Shown: positions 32,825 through 40,095 of the stretch, piece after piece
Position numbering within the stretch: position 1 is the stretch's first letter
Layout: each line of letters opens with the position of its first letter
From: an uncultured Eggerthella sp.
GTDB lineage: Bacteria; Actinomycetota; Coriobacteriia; Coriobacteriales; Eggerthellaceae
Assembly (NCBI GenBank): GCA_902464295.1
Contig: CABQIW010000011.1
Location: 1 to 47,365, forward strand
DNA length: 47,365 bases
Reading direction: 5' to 3'
The notes under the pieces: model-generated
Told to the model about the DNA's origin: nothing
Database searches by the model: none
What the model saw: the letters and a program-made list of their open reading frames with translations, nothing else
Position numbers and translations under genes: made by a program

Positions 32825-33871
32825 ATGGCGAGAAAACTCTCGAATACGGTAAGCGATCTGTATGCCGGGATGCGTCTCGATTCGTATCTTTTCGAAGCTG
32901 GTCTGTATCCGACGCGCAGCAAAGCGGTCAAGCAGATCGAGGCGGGCAATGTCTTTTTGAATGGCAAAGAGCCCACTAAGAAAGACCTCGTGAACGAGGG
33001 CGACCTTATCATCTACGAGGAGCTCGTTGAAGAGACGCATGTCTATCTCGAGCCCGAAGATATTCCTCTTGAGGTTTACTACGAAGATGACGATCTGCTC
33101 GTGATCAACAAGCAGCCAGGGCTCATCTGCCATCCTTCGCCTGGACACCCAGGAGGAACGCTCTCCAATGCGCTCATCCACCACTATGGACGCGAGAATC
33201 TCGCTCACATTCAGGGCGATGACCGCCCAGGCATCGTGCATCGTTTGGACGGCGACACGAGCGGGCTCATGCTTTGCGCGAAGAATGACGAAGTGGGCTA
33301 TATCCTTCAAGATGAGATCCGTCGCCGCAATGTGGATCGTAAGTATCTTTGTCTGGTGCACGGCAACATCGCGAGCGATACGGGCCTGATCGATGCGCCG
33401 ATCTTCCGCAGCGACAAGAATCGTACGCGCATGCAGGTTTCCGATAAGCCTCAGGCACGCTCGTCGGTCACTACGTTCAATGTGCTCGAGCGTTTCGAAT
33501 CGGGGCTCAAGGACAACGGCTTCACGCTCGTTGAATGCAAGCTCTACTCAGGGCGCACCCATCAGATTCGCGTGCATATGGAATACATCCATCATTGGGT
33601 GGTGGGTGATCAGACCTATGGCAATCCAGGGAAGAGTAGCAATCTCGGACTCTGCCGTCAGTTCCTTCATTCGTATTTCATCGAGTTCCAGCATCCCTGC
33701 ATCAACGATACGCTCAGCTTCATGGCACCGCTGCCGGATGACCTCATTCAAGCTATTTCGCAATTGGCCGATCGTCGCATCGGGCTTACCGAGCGCGGAC
33801 ATGAAGTGCTCGCTGCCTATCAGGAGAATTGCGGTATCACCGAAGAACGTGAGAGCTTCGCGCTCGTTTAA
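32825..33871 (+). CDS. rluD: RluD-type rRNA pseudouridine synthase
   Basis: RluA/RluD family pseudouridine synthase for large-subunit rRNA. 348 residues, with AGGAGG before the ATG at 32825. N-terminal S4 domain with MRLDSYLFEAGLYPTRSKAVKQIEAGNVFLN, then the catalytic domain with HRLDGDTSGLML (Asp142), KYLCLVHG and GRTHQIRVHM. It follows lspA by 12 bases; ileS-lspA-rluD is a common arrangement. Exact target positions cannot be read from sequence. Confidence 0.93.
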   Translation: MARKLSNTVSDLYAGMRLDSYLFEAGLYPTRSKAVKQIEAGNVFLNGKEPTKKDLVNEGDLIIYEELVEETHVYLEPEDIPLEVYYEDDDLLVINKQPGLICHPSPGHPGGTLSNALIHHYGRENLAHIQGDDRPGIVHRLDGDTSGLMLCAKNDEVGYILQDEIRRRNVDRKYLCLVHGNIASDTGLIDAPIFRSDKNRTRMQVSDKPQARSSVTTFNVLERFESGLKDNGFTLVECKLYSGRTHQIRVHMEYIHHWVVGDQTYGNPGKSSNLGLCRQFLHSYFIEFQHPCINDTLSFMAPLPDDLIQAISQLADRRIGLTERGHEVLAAYQENCGITEERESFALV

Positions 33872-33988
33872 GGGATGCGCCTGAAAGCGCATGGAGCCGA
33901 GGTGTTCCGAGCGCGCTGGAGAGCGAACGCCTTCGCACGATAAAAGTAAGCGTTTTCACGCGCCTAAGAGCTTTGGCAACTGGTGCTC
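33872..33988. other. Convergent gap with two small hairpins
   Basis: Between rluD and the reverse-strand membrane protein gene. ATGCGC (33875-33880) pairs with GCGCAT (33887-33892), and TAAGAGC (33965-33971) pairs with GCTCTTA (33985-33991). Neither has a clear T-run, so termination is likely weak or Rho-dependent. No gene seen. Confidence 0.4.
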
Positions 33989-34717
33989 TTAAGAGCTCTT
34001 CGCCCCGACGTCCTTCGAAACGGTCATATTCTCGAAGCGTTTCTGCATCCAGTCATCGGGGAATGTTTCATCGAGCCATACATCGATCGGTGTTGCAGGA
34101 GGGATGTTCTCCGTGCGCTGTCCTTCGCGGTGAAGCGCAAGCACGGTGACCACGATGTTGACCGCCATGAAGATGACCATGAGCCACGTGAAGATGCGCA
34201 TGGCTGTGCTCTTGAAATTGATGTGCTGGAATATGAACTTGATGCGCGGCATGATCATGCGTACCCAAACCAGACCGAGCATGCCCCACATCACGCCAAA
34301 CAAGAAGTTCGTGCGCCCATCGATCGAGCCGAACGTGCCGCTATAATCCCAGGCGATCGCATGCCAGAACACTTCCATGATCAGGCTCGCCAGGTATTCC
34401 ATGGCGGAGCCGAGCACCATTGCTATGAGGAAGATGATCAGATTGTGAGTGTAGTAGAACCGATTGAGAAACACTGTTAGGACCACCGCTCCTACACCGT
34501 AGAGCGGAGAGAATGGACCCCACACGAGACCCGCACGACTTTCCCATTCATGGTAAACGAGCACATGGAAGACATCTTCGATCAAAAGGCCGAGGATCGA
34601 GCCAACCACGAAGATCCAAAAGAGCTTTGCGAAAGAGAGCTGGATATAGCGTGGCGAGACCATGGAAGTGATGCCGTGGATAACGCTTTTAGCGTTTGCG
34701 TGTTGCGGCTCTTCCAT
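33989..34717 (-). CDS. Multi-pass membrane protein, putative ABC-transporter type IV family
   Basis: 242 residues from the ATG at 34717 with AAAGGAG upstream. Five or six hydrophobic segments are visible, starting with LSFAKLFWIFVVGSILGLLIE, and WGPFSPLYGVGAVVLTVFLNR together with GSAMEYLASLIMEVFW match the family annotated as putative ABC-transporter type IV (PF06541), of unknown function. No ATPase partner is adjacent, so the ABC label is only a family name. The C-terminal ~45 residues are soluble and acidic/basic mixed. Divergent from coaBC. The longer frame to 34810 overlaps promoter-like sequence and is not preferred. Confidence 0.75.
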   Translation of the reverse strand: MEEPQHANAKSVIHGITSMVSPRYIQLSFAKLFWIFVVGSILGLLIEDVFHVLVYHEWESRAGLVWGPFSPLYGVGAVVLTVFLNRFYYTHNLIIFLIAMVLGSAMEYLASLIMEVFWHAIAWDYSGTFGSIDGRTNFLFGVMWGMLGLVWVRMIMPRIKFIFQHINFKSTAMRIFTWLMVIFMAVNIVVTVLALHREGQRTENIPPATPIDVWLDETFPDDWMQKRFENMTVSKDVGAKSS

Positions 34718-34817
34718 GCGGCTCCTTTCGTGTGCTTCTTGGCTTACAGAAAATATGGTGAGGGTATTAAGTTTTGATGAAGTTCGCGCCATTCCAAGCG
34801 AGCGGTTCATCTTGTCC

Positions 34818-34823
34818 TACAAT
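34818..34823 (+). promoter_or_regulatory. -10 element of coaBC
   Basis: TACAAT 30 bases before the coaBC start; a -35 of good match is not obvious. Low-confidence motif. Confidence 0.35.
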
Positions 34824-34853
34824 AACAAAGATATAGTGAATCAAGGAGATGAA

Positions 34854-36071
34854 ATGGCTTCTAAACCACAGAAAACCGTCCTTATTGGAATCACGGGTTG
34901 CATCGCTGCTTACAAGGCTGCCGAGATCGTGCGCGGCCTGCAGAAAGCCGACGTGCGCGTGAAGGTCATGATGAGTGAACATGCCACGCATTTTATCGAT
35001 CCGCTCACGTTTCGTGCGCTCACTAACGAGCCAGTAGCGGTAGAGCTCTTCGATAACCCGCAAGATCCCATTCATCATATCTCGCTTTCTCAAGAGGCTG
35101 ATCTCGTTCTCGTTGCTCCTTGCACGGCGAACGTGATGGCTAAGATCGCGCATGGGCTTGCTGATGACCTGCTCAGCACTACGCTGCTCGCCACCACTGC
35201 GCCTATCATGATCGCTCCTGCTATGAACGTGCACATGTATGAGAATCCCATCACGCAGGACAACATGGCTCGTCTGCGCACGTTCGGTATCTCTTTCATC
35301 GAACCCGATGCGGGCTATCTTGCATGTGGCGAAGTGGGGAAGGGCCGTTTGCCCGAGCCAGAATTTATCGTTTCGCGCGTACTCGAAGCATTCGATGCGC
35401 CCGCTTCAACGAGCGAGCCGCAGGTGCTCGCTGGCAAGCGCGTCATGATCACGGCTGGTCCTACCGTGGAGGCCATCGATCCTGTGCGCTATATCACGAA
35501 CCGCTCTTCAGGGAAGTTCGGTTATGCCCTTGCTGAAGCTGCTGCGCGAAAGGGCGCCGAGGTCACGCTCGTTTCGGGGCCGGTCGCGCTGCCTGCGCCA
35601 GAGGGTGTGGAGGTCATCTACGTTGAATCGGCGCGCGATATGCTCGAAGCGGCAACGCCTGTCTTCGCTGCATGCGATGTGGGGATCTTCGCGGCCGCGG
35701 TAGCCGATGTCCGTCCTGCAAAAGAGATGGATCGCAAGCTCAAGAAGGGCATCAACGATGCTGAGCTGGCCAACATCGCGCTCGTTGAGAACCCCGATGT
35801 GCTCGCAACCTTGGGCAACGCCAAGACCGACCAGATCGTGGTGGGTTTTGCGGCGGAAACCAACGATGTCATCGACAATGCGCGCAAGAAGCTCATCAAG
35901 AAGAATGCCGATATGATCGTGGCGAACGAAGTAGGTGCGAATAAGGTGTTCGGCAAGGACGACGACGAAGTGTGGCTCGTCACCTCTGAAGAAGAAACGC
36001 ACTTGCCACTCATGTCGAAGGCAGAGCTTGCCGATATCATCCTCGATACGATCGCTGCAATGGAGCGCTAG
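34854..36071 (+). CDS. coaBC: Bifunctional phosphopantothenoylcysteine decarboxylase / phosphopantothenate-cysteine ligase
   Basis: Two consecutive steps of coenzyme A synthesis. 405 residues from the ATG at 34854 (AAGGAG upstream). N-terminal CoaC flavoprotein domain: GITGCIAAYKAAEIVRGL, PAMNVHMYEN (substrate-binding motif) and YLACGEVGKGRL with the active-site cysteine. C-terminal CoaB ligase from about residue 195: MITAGPTVEAIDPVRYITNRSSGK, ADVRPAKEMDRKLKK and VGFAAETND. In many Actinobacteria coaBC follows rpoZ; here it lies 17 kb away. Confidence 0.96.
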   Translation: MASKPQKTVLIGITGCIAAYKAAEIVRGLQKADVRVKVMMSEHATHFIDPLTFRALTNEPVAVELFDNPQDPIHHISLSQEADLVLVAPCTANVMAKIAHGLADDLLSTTLLATTAPIMIAPAMNVHMYENPITQDNMARLRTFGISFIEPDAGYLACGEVGKGRLPEPEFIVSRVLEAFDAPASTSEPQVLAGKRVMITAGPTVEAIDPVRYITNRSSGKFGYALAEAAARKGAEVTLVSGPVALPAPEGVEVIYVESARDMLEAATPVFAACDVGIFAAAVADVRPAKEMDRKLKKGINDAELANIALVENPDVLATLGNAKTDQIVVGFAAETNDVIDNARKKLIKKNADMIVANEVGANKVFGKDDDEVWLVTSEEETHLPLMSKAELADIILDTIAAMER

Positions 36072-36076
36072 CACGC

Positions 36077-36880
36077 ATGAATGAAGAGAAACAAGGGCGC
36101 AAGGCCAAGCAGCCTTTGCCAGAAGATTCTGCCAAACAAGAGAGCACAGTTCGCCTCTTCAACAAGGAGGTGAAGCGCTCAGACCTTTTCAAGTTCCTGG
36201 GTCTGATCGGATTCTTCGTTCTGTGCATCATCGTCGTGGTCGCGCTGCTTCCGCTGTTCAAGGATATCTTCGAACCGGGTGGCGTCGATCGCGTGATCGA
36301 GCGCATCCAAGATGCAGGTGCTGCGGGCGTTCTGGTACTCCTTGCGCTTCAATTCATTCAGGTCGTGGTTGCCTTCATCCCCGGTGAAGTCACTCAGATG
36401 GCAGCGGGTATGCTCTACGGGCCACTTTGGGGTTCGCTGCTCATCCTATTCGGCTGCGCGATCTCGAGCGCATTCGTCTATGAGTTGGTCCACCGTTTGG
36501 GCGCACCGTTCGTCAAGGACCTCATTTCCGACCAGCACTTGAAGAAATTCCAGGATTTTGAGAAAACGGGGCGTTTGAACATCATCGTGTTCATCTTGTT
36601 CCTTATCCCAGGGCTACCGAAAGATACGTTCACCTATATCGTTCCGCTTACGGATATGAAGCTGAAGCCCTTCGTGGCTATCACCACCATTGCCCGCTCG
36701 CCAGGGATCATTCTTTCTGCCTATGCTGCTGAAGGATTGCTCGATGGGCGTTTGTGGGAGAGCGTAGCGATCTTTGCGGTGCTCATCGTGCTTGCAGTCA
36801 TCGCGCTCATCTTCAGCAACCGTATCATGGAGTTCTTAGCACGACATCATATAGGAAGCGGTTCGCGCGAAGATAAATAG
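36077..36880 (+). CDS. TVP38/TMEM64 family (DedA-like, VTT domain) membrane protein
   Basis: 267 residues, starting five bases after coaBC. A charged cytosolic N-terminus of about 40 residues is followed by a membrane segment (FLGLIGFFVLCIIVVVALLP) and then the VTT domain with FIPGEVTQMAAGMLYGPLWGS and FLFLIPGLPKDTFTYIVPL, the two re-entrant motifs of the family. Family members are implicated in lipid scrambling or transport, with no fixed substrate. Nothing in the context narrows it. Copy 1 of the repeated terminator follows it. Confidence 0.85.
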   Translation: MNEEKQGRKAKQPLPEDSAKQESTVRLFNKEVKRSDLFKFLGLIGFFVLCIIVVVALLPLFKDIFEPGGVDRVIERIQDAGAAGVLVLLALQFIQVVVAFIPGEVTQMAAGMLYGPLWGSLLILFGCAISSAFVYELVHRLGAPFVKDLISDQHLKKFQDFEKTGRLNIIVFILFLIPGLPKDTFTYIVPLTDMKLKPFVAITTIARSPGIILSAYAAEGLLDGRLWESVAIFAVLIVLAVIALIFSNRIMEFLARHHIGSGSREDK

Positions 36881-36892
36881 GTAGTGATATCT

Positions 36893-36979
36893 TGCACCTG
36901 CTGCGCAGGCAGTCGTCCCTTGCGCAAAAAAAGAGAGAGCGGTTGCTCTCTCTTTGTGTTTAGCTGGTCGGGACGACAG
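36893..36979. repeat. Direct repeat copy 1: tRNA-Pro 3' end plus downstream flank
   Basis: 87 bases identical to 37101-37189 except that the A-run is 7 instead of 9. It holds a CCTGC/GCAGG hairpin, the terminator stem, and the last 15 bases of tRNA-Pro including CCA (complement at 36965-36979). The tRNA fragment ends abruptly, so no second tRNA gene is present. Confidence 0.85.
36926..36959. terminator. Terminator hairpin in repeat copy 1
   Basis: GAGAGAGC and GCTCTCTC flank a GGTT loop with A- and T-rich ends, so it can work on either strand; on the + strand it lies about 45 bases after the TVP38-type gene and probably ends the coaBC transcript. Confidence 0.65.
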
Positions 36980-37100
36980 AAGTTCGCTCGCGTCAAGGCC
37001 AAGCCGCTTCGCGGTTGCTTCGCAAGCCTTGACCCTCGCGCCAGAAGTGCTTGCTAGCACTTCGGTGAACCCAACGGTTCAAATCCTTGCAGGCAAGGCC

Positions 37101-37174
37101 TGCACCTGCTGCGCAGGCAGTCGTCCCTTGCGCAAAAAAAAAGAGAGAGCGGTTGCTCTCTCTTTGTGTTTAGC

Positions 37175-37189
<15 letters not shown>
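37101..37189. repeat. Direct repeat copy 2: 3' part of tRNA-Pro plus its downstream flank
   Basis: 89 bases, the copy attached to the intact tRNA gene. 121 bases separate it from copy 1; that spacer has small hairpins (GTCAAGGC/GCCTTGAC at 36992-37033; GAAGTGC/GCACTTC at 37044-37063) and no gene. Confidence 0.85.
37134..37167 (-). terminator. Terminator of tRNA-Pro
   Basis: On the reverse strand AAAGAGAGAGC-AACC-GCTCTCTCTTT is followed by further T (nine-base run in the copy), a strong intrinsic terminator just after the tRNA 3' end. Confidence 0.8.
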
Positions 37190-37251
<62 letters not shown>

Positions 37252-37273
37252 ATTGCTCAAAACAGCACAAACT

Positions 37274-37301
37274 ATAGTAACAAACCAATCCTTCACGTCA
37301 A
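37274..37301 (-). promoter_or_regulatory. Promoter of tRNA-Pro
   Basis: On the reverse strand TTGACG and TACTAT are 16 bases apart, with the predicted start about 15 bases before the mature tRNA. Good match to a housekeeping promoter. Confidence 0.65.
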
Positions 37302-37501
37302 GAATAGAGATCGTGAAGAATGAAGTTTTTCGGACAACAGTATGCTTCCACAGTAAGTCTGCTCAAAGACAATTTCAAATTTCAAGGGGTTTTCTTTTGT
37401 CTTGATTTCAGTACTATGAATACAGCATTCTCGCCAGGCGATTGCAGGTTTTGCAGTTGCCAAAGCACGTCGCAGAAGTTCTTTTTAGAAAGTGAGTAGC
37501 C
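37302..37501 (+). other. Gap upstream of the DUF1846 gene with a leader hairpin
   Basis: No gene seen. AT-rich in the first half. GGCGATTGC (37437-37445) and GCAGTTGCC (37453-37461) form a 9-base stem with two G-T pairs and a 7-base loop, 40 bases before the start codon. Promoter-like hexamers around 37390-37417 are weak. No riboswitch class recognised. Confidence 0.4.
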
Positions 37502-38983
37502 ATGCGCATTGGATTCGATAACGATAAGTACATTTCAATGCAGGCTGAACATATCAAGAAACGCATTGAACAACTGGGCGGCAAGCTCTATTTGGAATTC
37601 GGCGGTAAGCTCTTCGATGACATGCATGCTTCACGCGTTCTTCCTGGCTTTAAGCCCGATGCAAAGGTCTCGATGCTCAAATCCATGAAGAACGATGTCG
37701 AGATCATCTTCGCTATCAACGCTAACGATATTGAACAGAATAAGGTACGCAGCGACCTTGGTATCTCCTATGATGAGGACGTTTTGCGTCTGATGGATAT
37801 CTTGCGCGGCATGGGTTTTTACGTGGGTGCGGTGGTCATCACGCAATACAGCGGTCAGACTGCTGCCGATGCGTTCCGCCATCGTCTCAAAGCGCTTGGC
37901 ATCACATCTTATCTTCATTATCCGATCCCTGGATATCCGAACGATATCGCGCGTATCGTAAGCGATGAAGGCTACGGCAGGAATGAATACATCGAAACCA
38001 CGCGCCCGCTCGTAGTGGTAACGGCTCCTGGTCCTGGTTCGGGCAAGATGGCAACGTGCCTCTCGCAGCTCTACCATGAGAACAAGCGTGGTGTGAAGGC
38101 GGGGTACGCGAAATACGAAACCTTCCCGGTCTGGAACCTGCCGCTCAATCATCCCGTGAACATCGCCTATGAAGCTGCTACTCTCGATCTGAATGATGCG
38201 AACATCATCGACCCCTTCCAGCTTGAAGCCTACGGCGAAGTGACCGTGAATTACAACCGCGATGTCGAGATATTCCCCGTGCTCAAAGCTATGATGGATC
38301 GCATCTCAGGGCATTGCCCGTATCAATCGCCTACCGACATGGGCGTGAACATGGCAGGTTTCGCGATCGTCGATGACGAAGCCTGCTCGGATGCCGCCCG
38401 TCGCGAGATCGTGCGCCGCTATTACCAGACTGCTACCGAGGTCAAGCGCAGCGGTATGGGTCAAGATCAGGTTGAGAAGTGCGAGTTGCTCATGAACCAG
38501 GCAGGCGTTGGTGCCAACGATCTCAAAGCGCGTTCTGCAGCCCTGCTCAAGGAAGAGATCACGGGCGCTCCCGTGGGTGCGATCATGCTGCCTGATGGGG
38601 AAGTGGTCACGGGCAAGACTTCCACGAATCTTGGTGCTGCCGCCTGTACGCTCATCAATGCGCTCAAGGCCATGGCAGGTGTCGATCCCGATGCCGACGT
38701 TATCTCCGACGAAGCGATCGAACCCATCTGCAAGCTCAAGACCAACGTGCTCGAATCCAACAATCCGCGCCTTCACTCTGACGAGACCATCATCGCGCTC
38801 GCGATCAGTTCCGCCACCAACGAAACTGCGAAGAAGGTGCTCGATTGTGTTGAAAACCTGCGTGGCTGCGATGCGTTCTTTTCGGTCATCATCTCTGAGA
38901 CCGATGAGCAGTTCTACAAACGTCTCGGTATGAACATCTGCTGCGAGCCAAAATACGAGCTCCATCGTTACTACCATAAATAG
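37502..38983 (+). CDS. DUF1846 family protein
   Basis: 493 residues, full length for the family, whose function is not established. Begins MRIGFDNDKYISMQAEHI, a family hallmark. At residues 174-186 TAPGPGSGKMATC resembles a P-loop (GPGSGKMAT), and FPVWNLPLNHPVNIAYEAATLDL, AYGEVTVNYNRDVE and the C-terminal NPRLHSDETIIALAI are other well-conserved blocks. No signal peptide or membrane segment; cytosolic. The family is found mainly in anaerobic Firmicutes and Actinobacteria. Single gene, own leader, start preceded by a weak AGAAAGTGAG. Confidence 0.88.
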   Translation: MRIGFDNDKYISMQAEHIKKRIEQLGGKLYLEFGGKLFDDMHASRVLPGFKPDAKVSMLKSMKNDVEIIFAINANDIEQNKVRSDLGISYDEDVLRLMDILRGMGFYVGAVVITQYSGQTAADAFRHRLKALGITSYLHYPIPGYPNDIARIVSDEGYGRNEYIETTRPLVVVTAPGPGSGKMATCLSQLYHENKRGVKAGYAKYETFPVWNLPLNHPVNIAYEAATLDLNDANIIDPFQLEAYGEVTVNYNRDVEIFPVLKAMMDRISGHCPYQSPTDMGVNMAGFAIVDDEACSDAARREIVRRYYQTATEVKRSGMGQDQVEKCELLMNQAGVGANDLKARSAALLKEEITGAPVGAIMLPDGEVVTGKTSTNLGAAACTLINALKAMAGVDPDADVISDEAIEPICKLKTNVLESNNPRLHSDETIIALAISSATNETAKKVLDCVENLRGCDAFFSVIISETDEQFYKRLGMNICCEPKYELHRYYHK

Positions 38984-39026
38984 ACTTCGTTCCTGCATGG
39001 TATTCATAAGCTAAGAGTAAAGAGCG

Positions 39027-39938
39027 ATGTTGTTTCAAGACGAAGAGCAAGGGCTGACGCGTGCGCATATCGAAGCGCATCGCGAGAACCATGAATCTCT
39101 CGCACATGATAGCCGTACAAAACCCGCTTCTTCATCGGTGCGCCTCAACTTGATCGTTATCGGCAGTGGGAGCAAAGGCAATGCTTCGGTGGTCTATGAT
39201 CGCGTCACGGGTGAGGGCGTTTTAATCGATGCGGGCATCTGTAAGCGCGATGTGTTCGCCTTCAGTGCAGAAGGCGGCTTCGATATGACCAATCTCAAGG
39301 GTATTCTCATCTCCCATAATCATTCTGATCACGTGAAGAACCTCGGGGTCATCCTGCGTGGGCTGCGTTCGCAAGGCATAGAGGTACCGCTTTTTCTACA
39401 TCCCGAAACGCTTGCTGCGAGCAAGGAGCTCAAACAAGCCCAGGATTCGAACGAGATCGTCTTCTTCGAGGCAGGCGAGAAACATGCGATCGGAGCCTTG
39501 GATGTTTCGATCCTGCCCACTTCGCACGATGCACCCGTTTCGTTCGCTTTCAAGTTCGAATGCGGAGCGGATGCGCTTGGATTCATCACCGATACCGGCG
39601 TGGTGCTCCCCAAAGCGCTTGAGGGTTTGCGCGGGGTGCGCATCCTTGGTCTTGAGTCCAATCACGATGAGCAGATGCTCAAAACGGGACCCTATCCGCG
39701 TATGCTGAAAGAACGGGTCGGATCAGAAGTGGGGCATTTGAGCAACGCGCAGGCGGCCGATGCGCTTGCGGCGCTCATGCATAGCGGACTCGAAACGGTC
39801 GTTGCGCTCCATATCTCTGAGAACAATAACACCTATCGTTTGCCGGTCGAGACACTGCGTGGGGTGGTTGCGCGAGCAGAGGCAGAAGTTTCAGTGGTGT
39901 GTGCCTATCAGAAACGACCTGTGTTCATCATCGGGTAA
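39027..39938 (+). CDS. YycJ/WalJ-like metallo-beta-lactamase-fold hydrolase
   Basis: 303 residues. Core begins at NLIVIGSGSKGNASVVYD; SHNHSDHVKNLGVI has the HxHxDH metal motif, ITDTG the bridging aspartate region, and GLESNHDEQML a further histidine, close to YycJ/WalJ, a 5'-3' exonuclease-like protein of the beta-lactamase fold. An extra ~38 residues precede the core if the ATG at 39027 is used; a GTG at 39141 would trim them but has no ribosome binding site. No walRK genes nearby, so the link to cell-wall control is only by family. Confidence 0.83.
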   Translation: MLFQDEEQGLTRAHIEAHRENHESLAHDSRTKPASSSVRLNLIVIGSGSKGNASVVYDRVTGEGVLIDAGICKRDVFAFSAEGGFDMTNLKGILISHNHSDHVKNLGVILRGLRSQGIEVPLFLHPETLAASKELKQAQDSNEIVFFEAGEKHAIGALDVSILPTSHDAPVSFAFKFECGADALGFITDTGVVLPKALEGLRGVRILGLESNHDEQMLKTGPYPRMLKERVGSEVGHLSNAQAADALAALMHSGLETVVALHISENNNTYRLPVETLRGVVARAEAEVSVVCAYQKRPVFIIG

Positions 39939-40037
39939 GCCCAGTTCGTAAATACTGCCCGGCCCGACCCACTTACCGAACATATTATCTCCATAAACGA
40001 AGCGTGCAGTGTGCAGCCAGCATGAAGTAATAGAGTG

Positions 40038-40088
40038 AAAATGAGACTGATTAAGTCTCGTTTTATTATGAGCTCCTAAAAAAGGAGG
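40038..40088 (+). promoter_or_regulatory. Leader of the ech operon: terminator-like and SD-sequestering hairpins
   Basis: AAATGAGACT (40038-40048) can pair with AGTCTCGTTT (40054-40063), followed by TTTATT: a terminator-like stem about 100 bases after the previous gene and 30 before echA. Directly after it CTCCT (40073-40077) can pair with AGGAG (40083-40087), which is the echA ribosome binding site, around a 5-A loop. The pair could control read-through and translation of echA, or the first may simply end the upstream transcript. Confidence 0.5.
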
Positions 40089-40095
40089 AACAAGC

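Noticed and set aside
37074..37086. A GGTTCAAATCC segment resembling a tRNA T-arm on the + strand
   Set aside because: The flanking bases do not form the T-stem and no other arm can be found; at most a relic.
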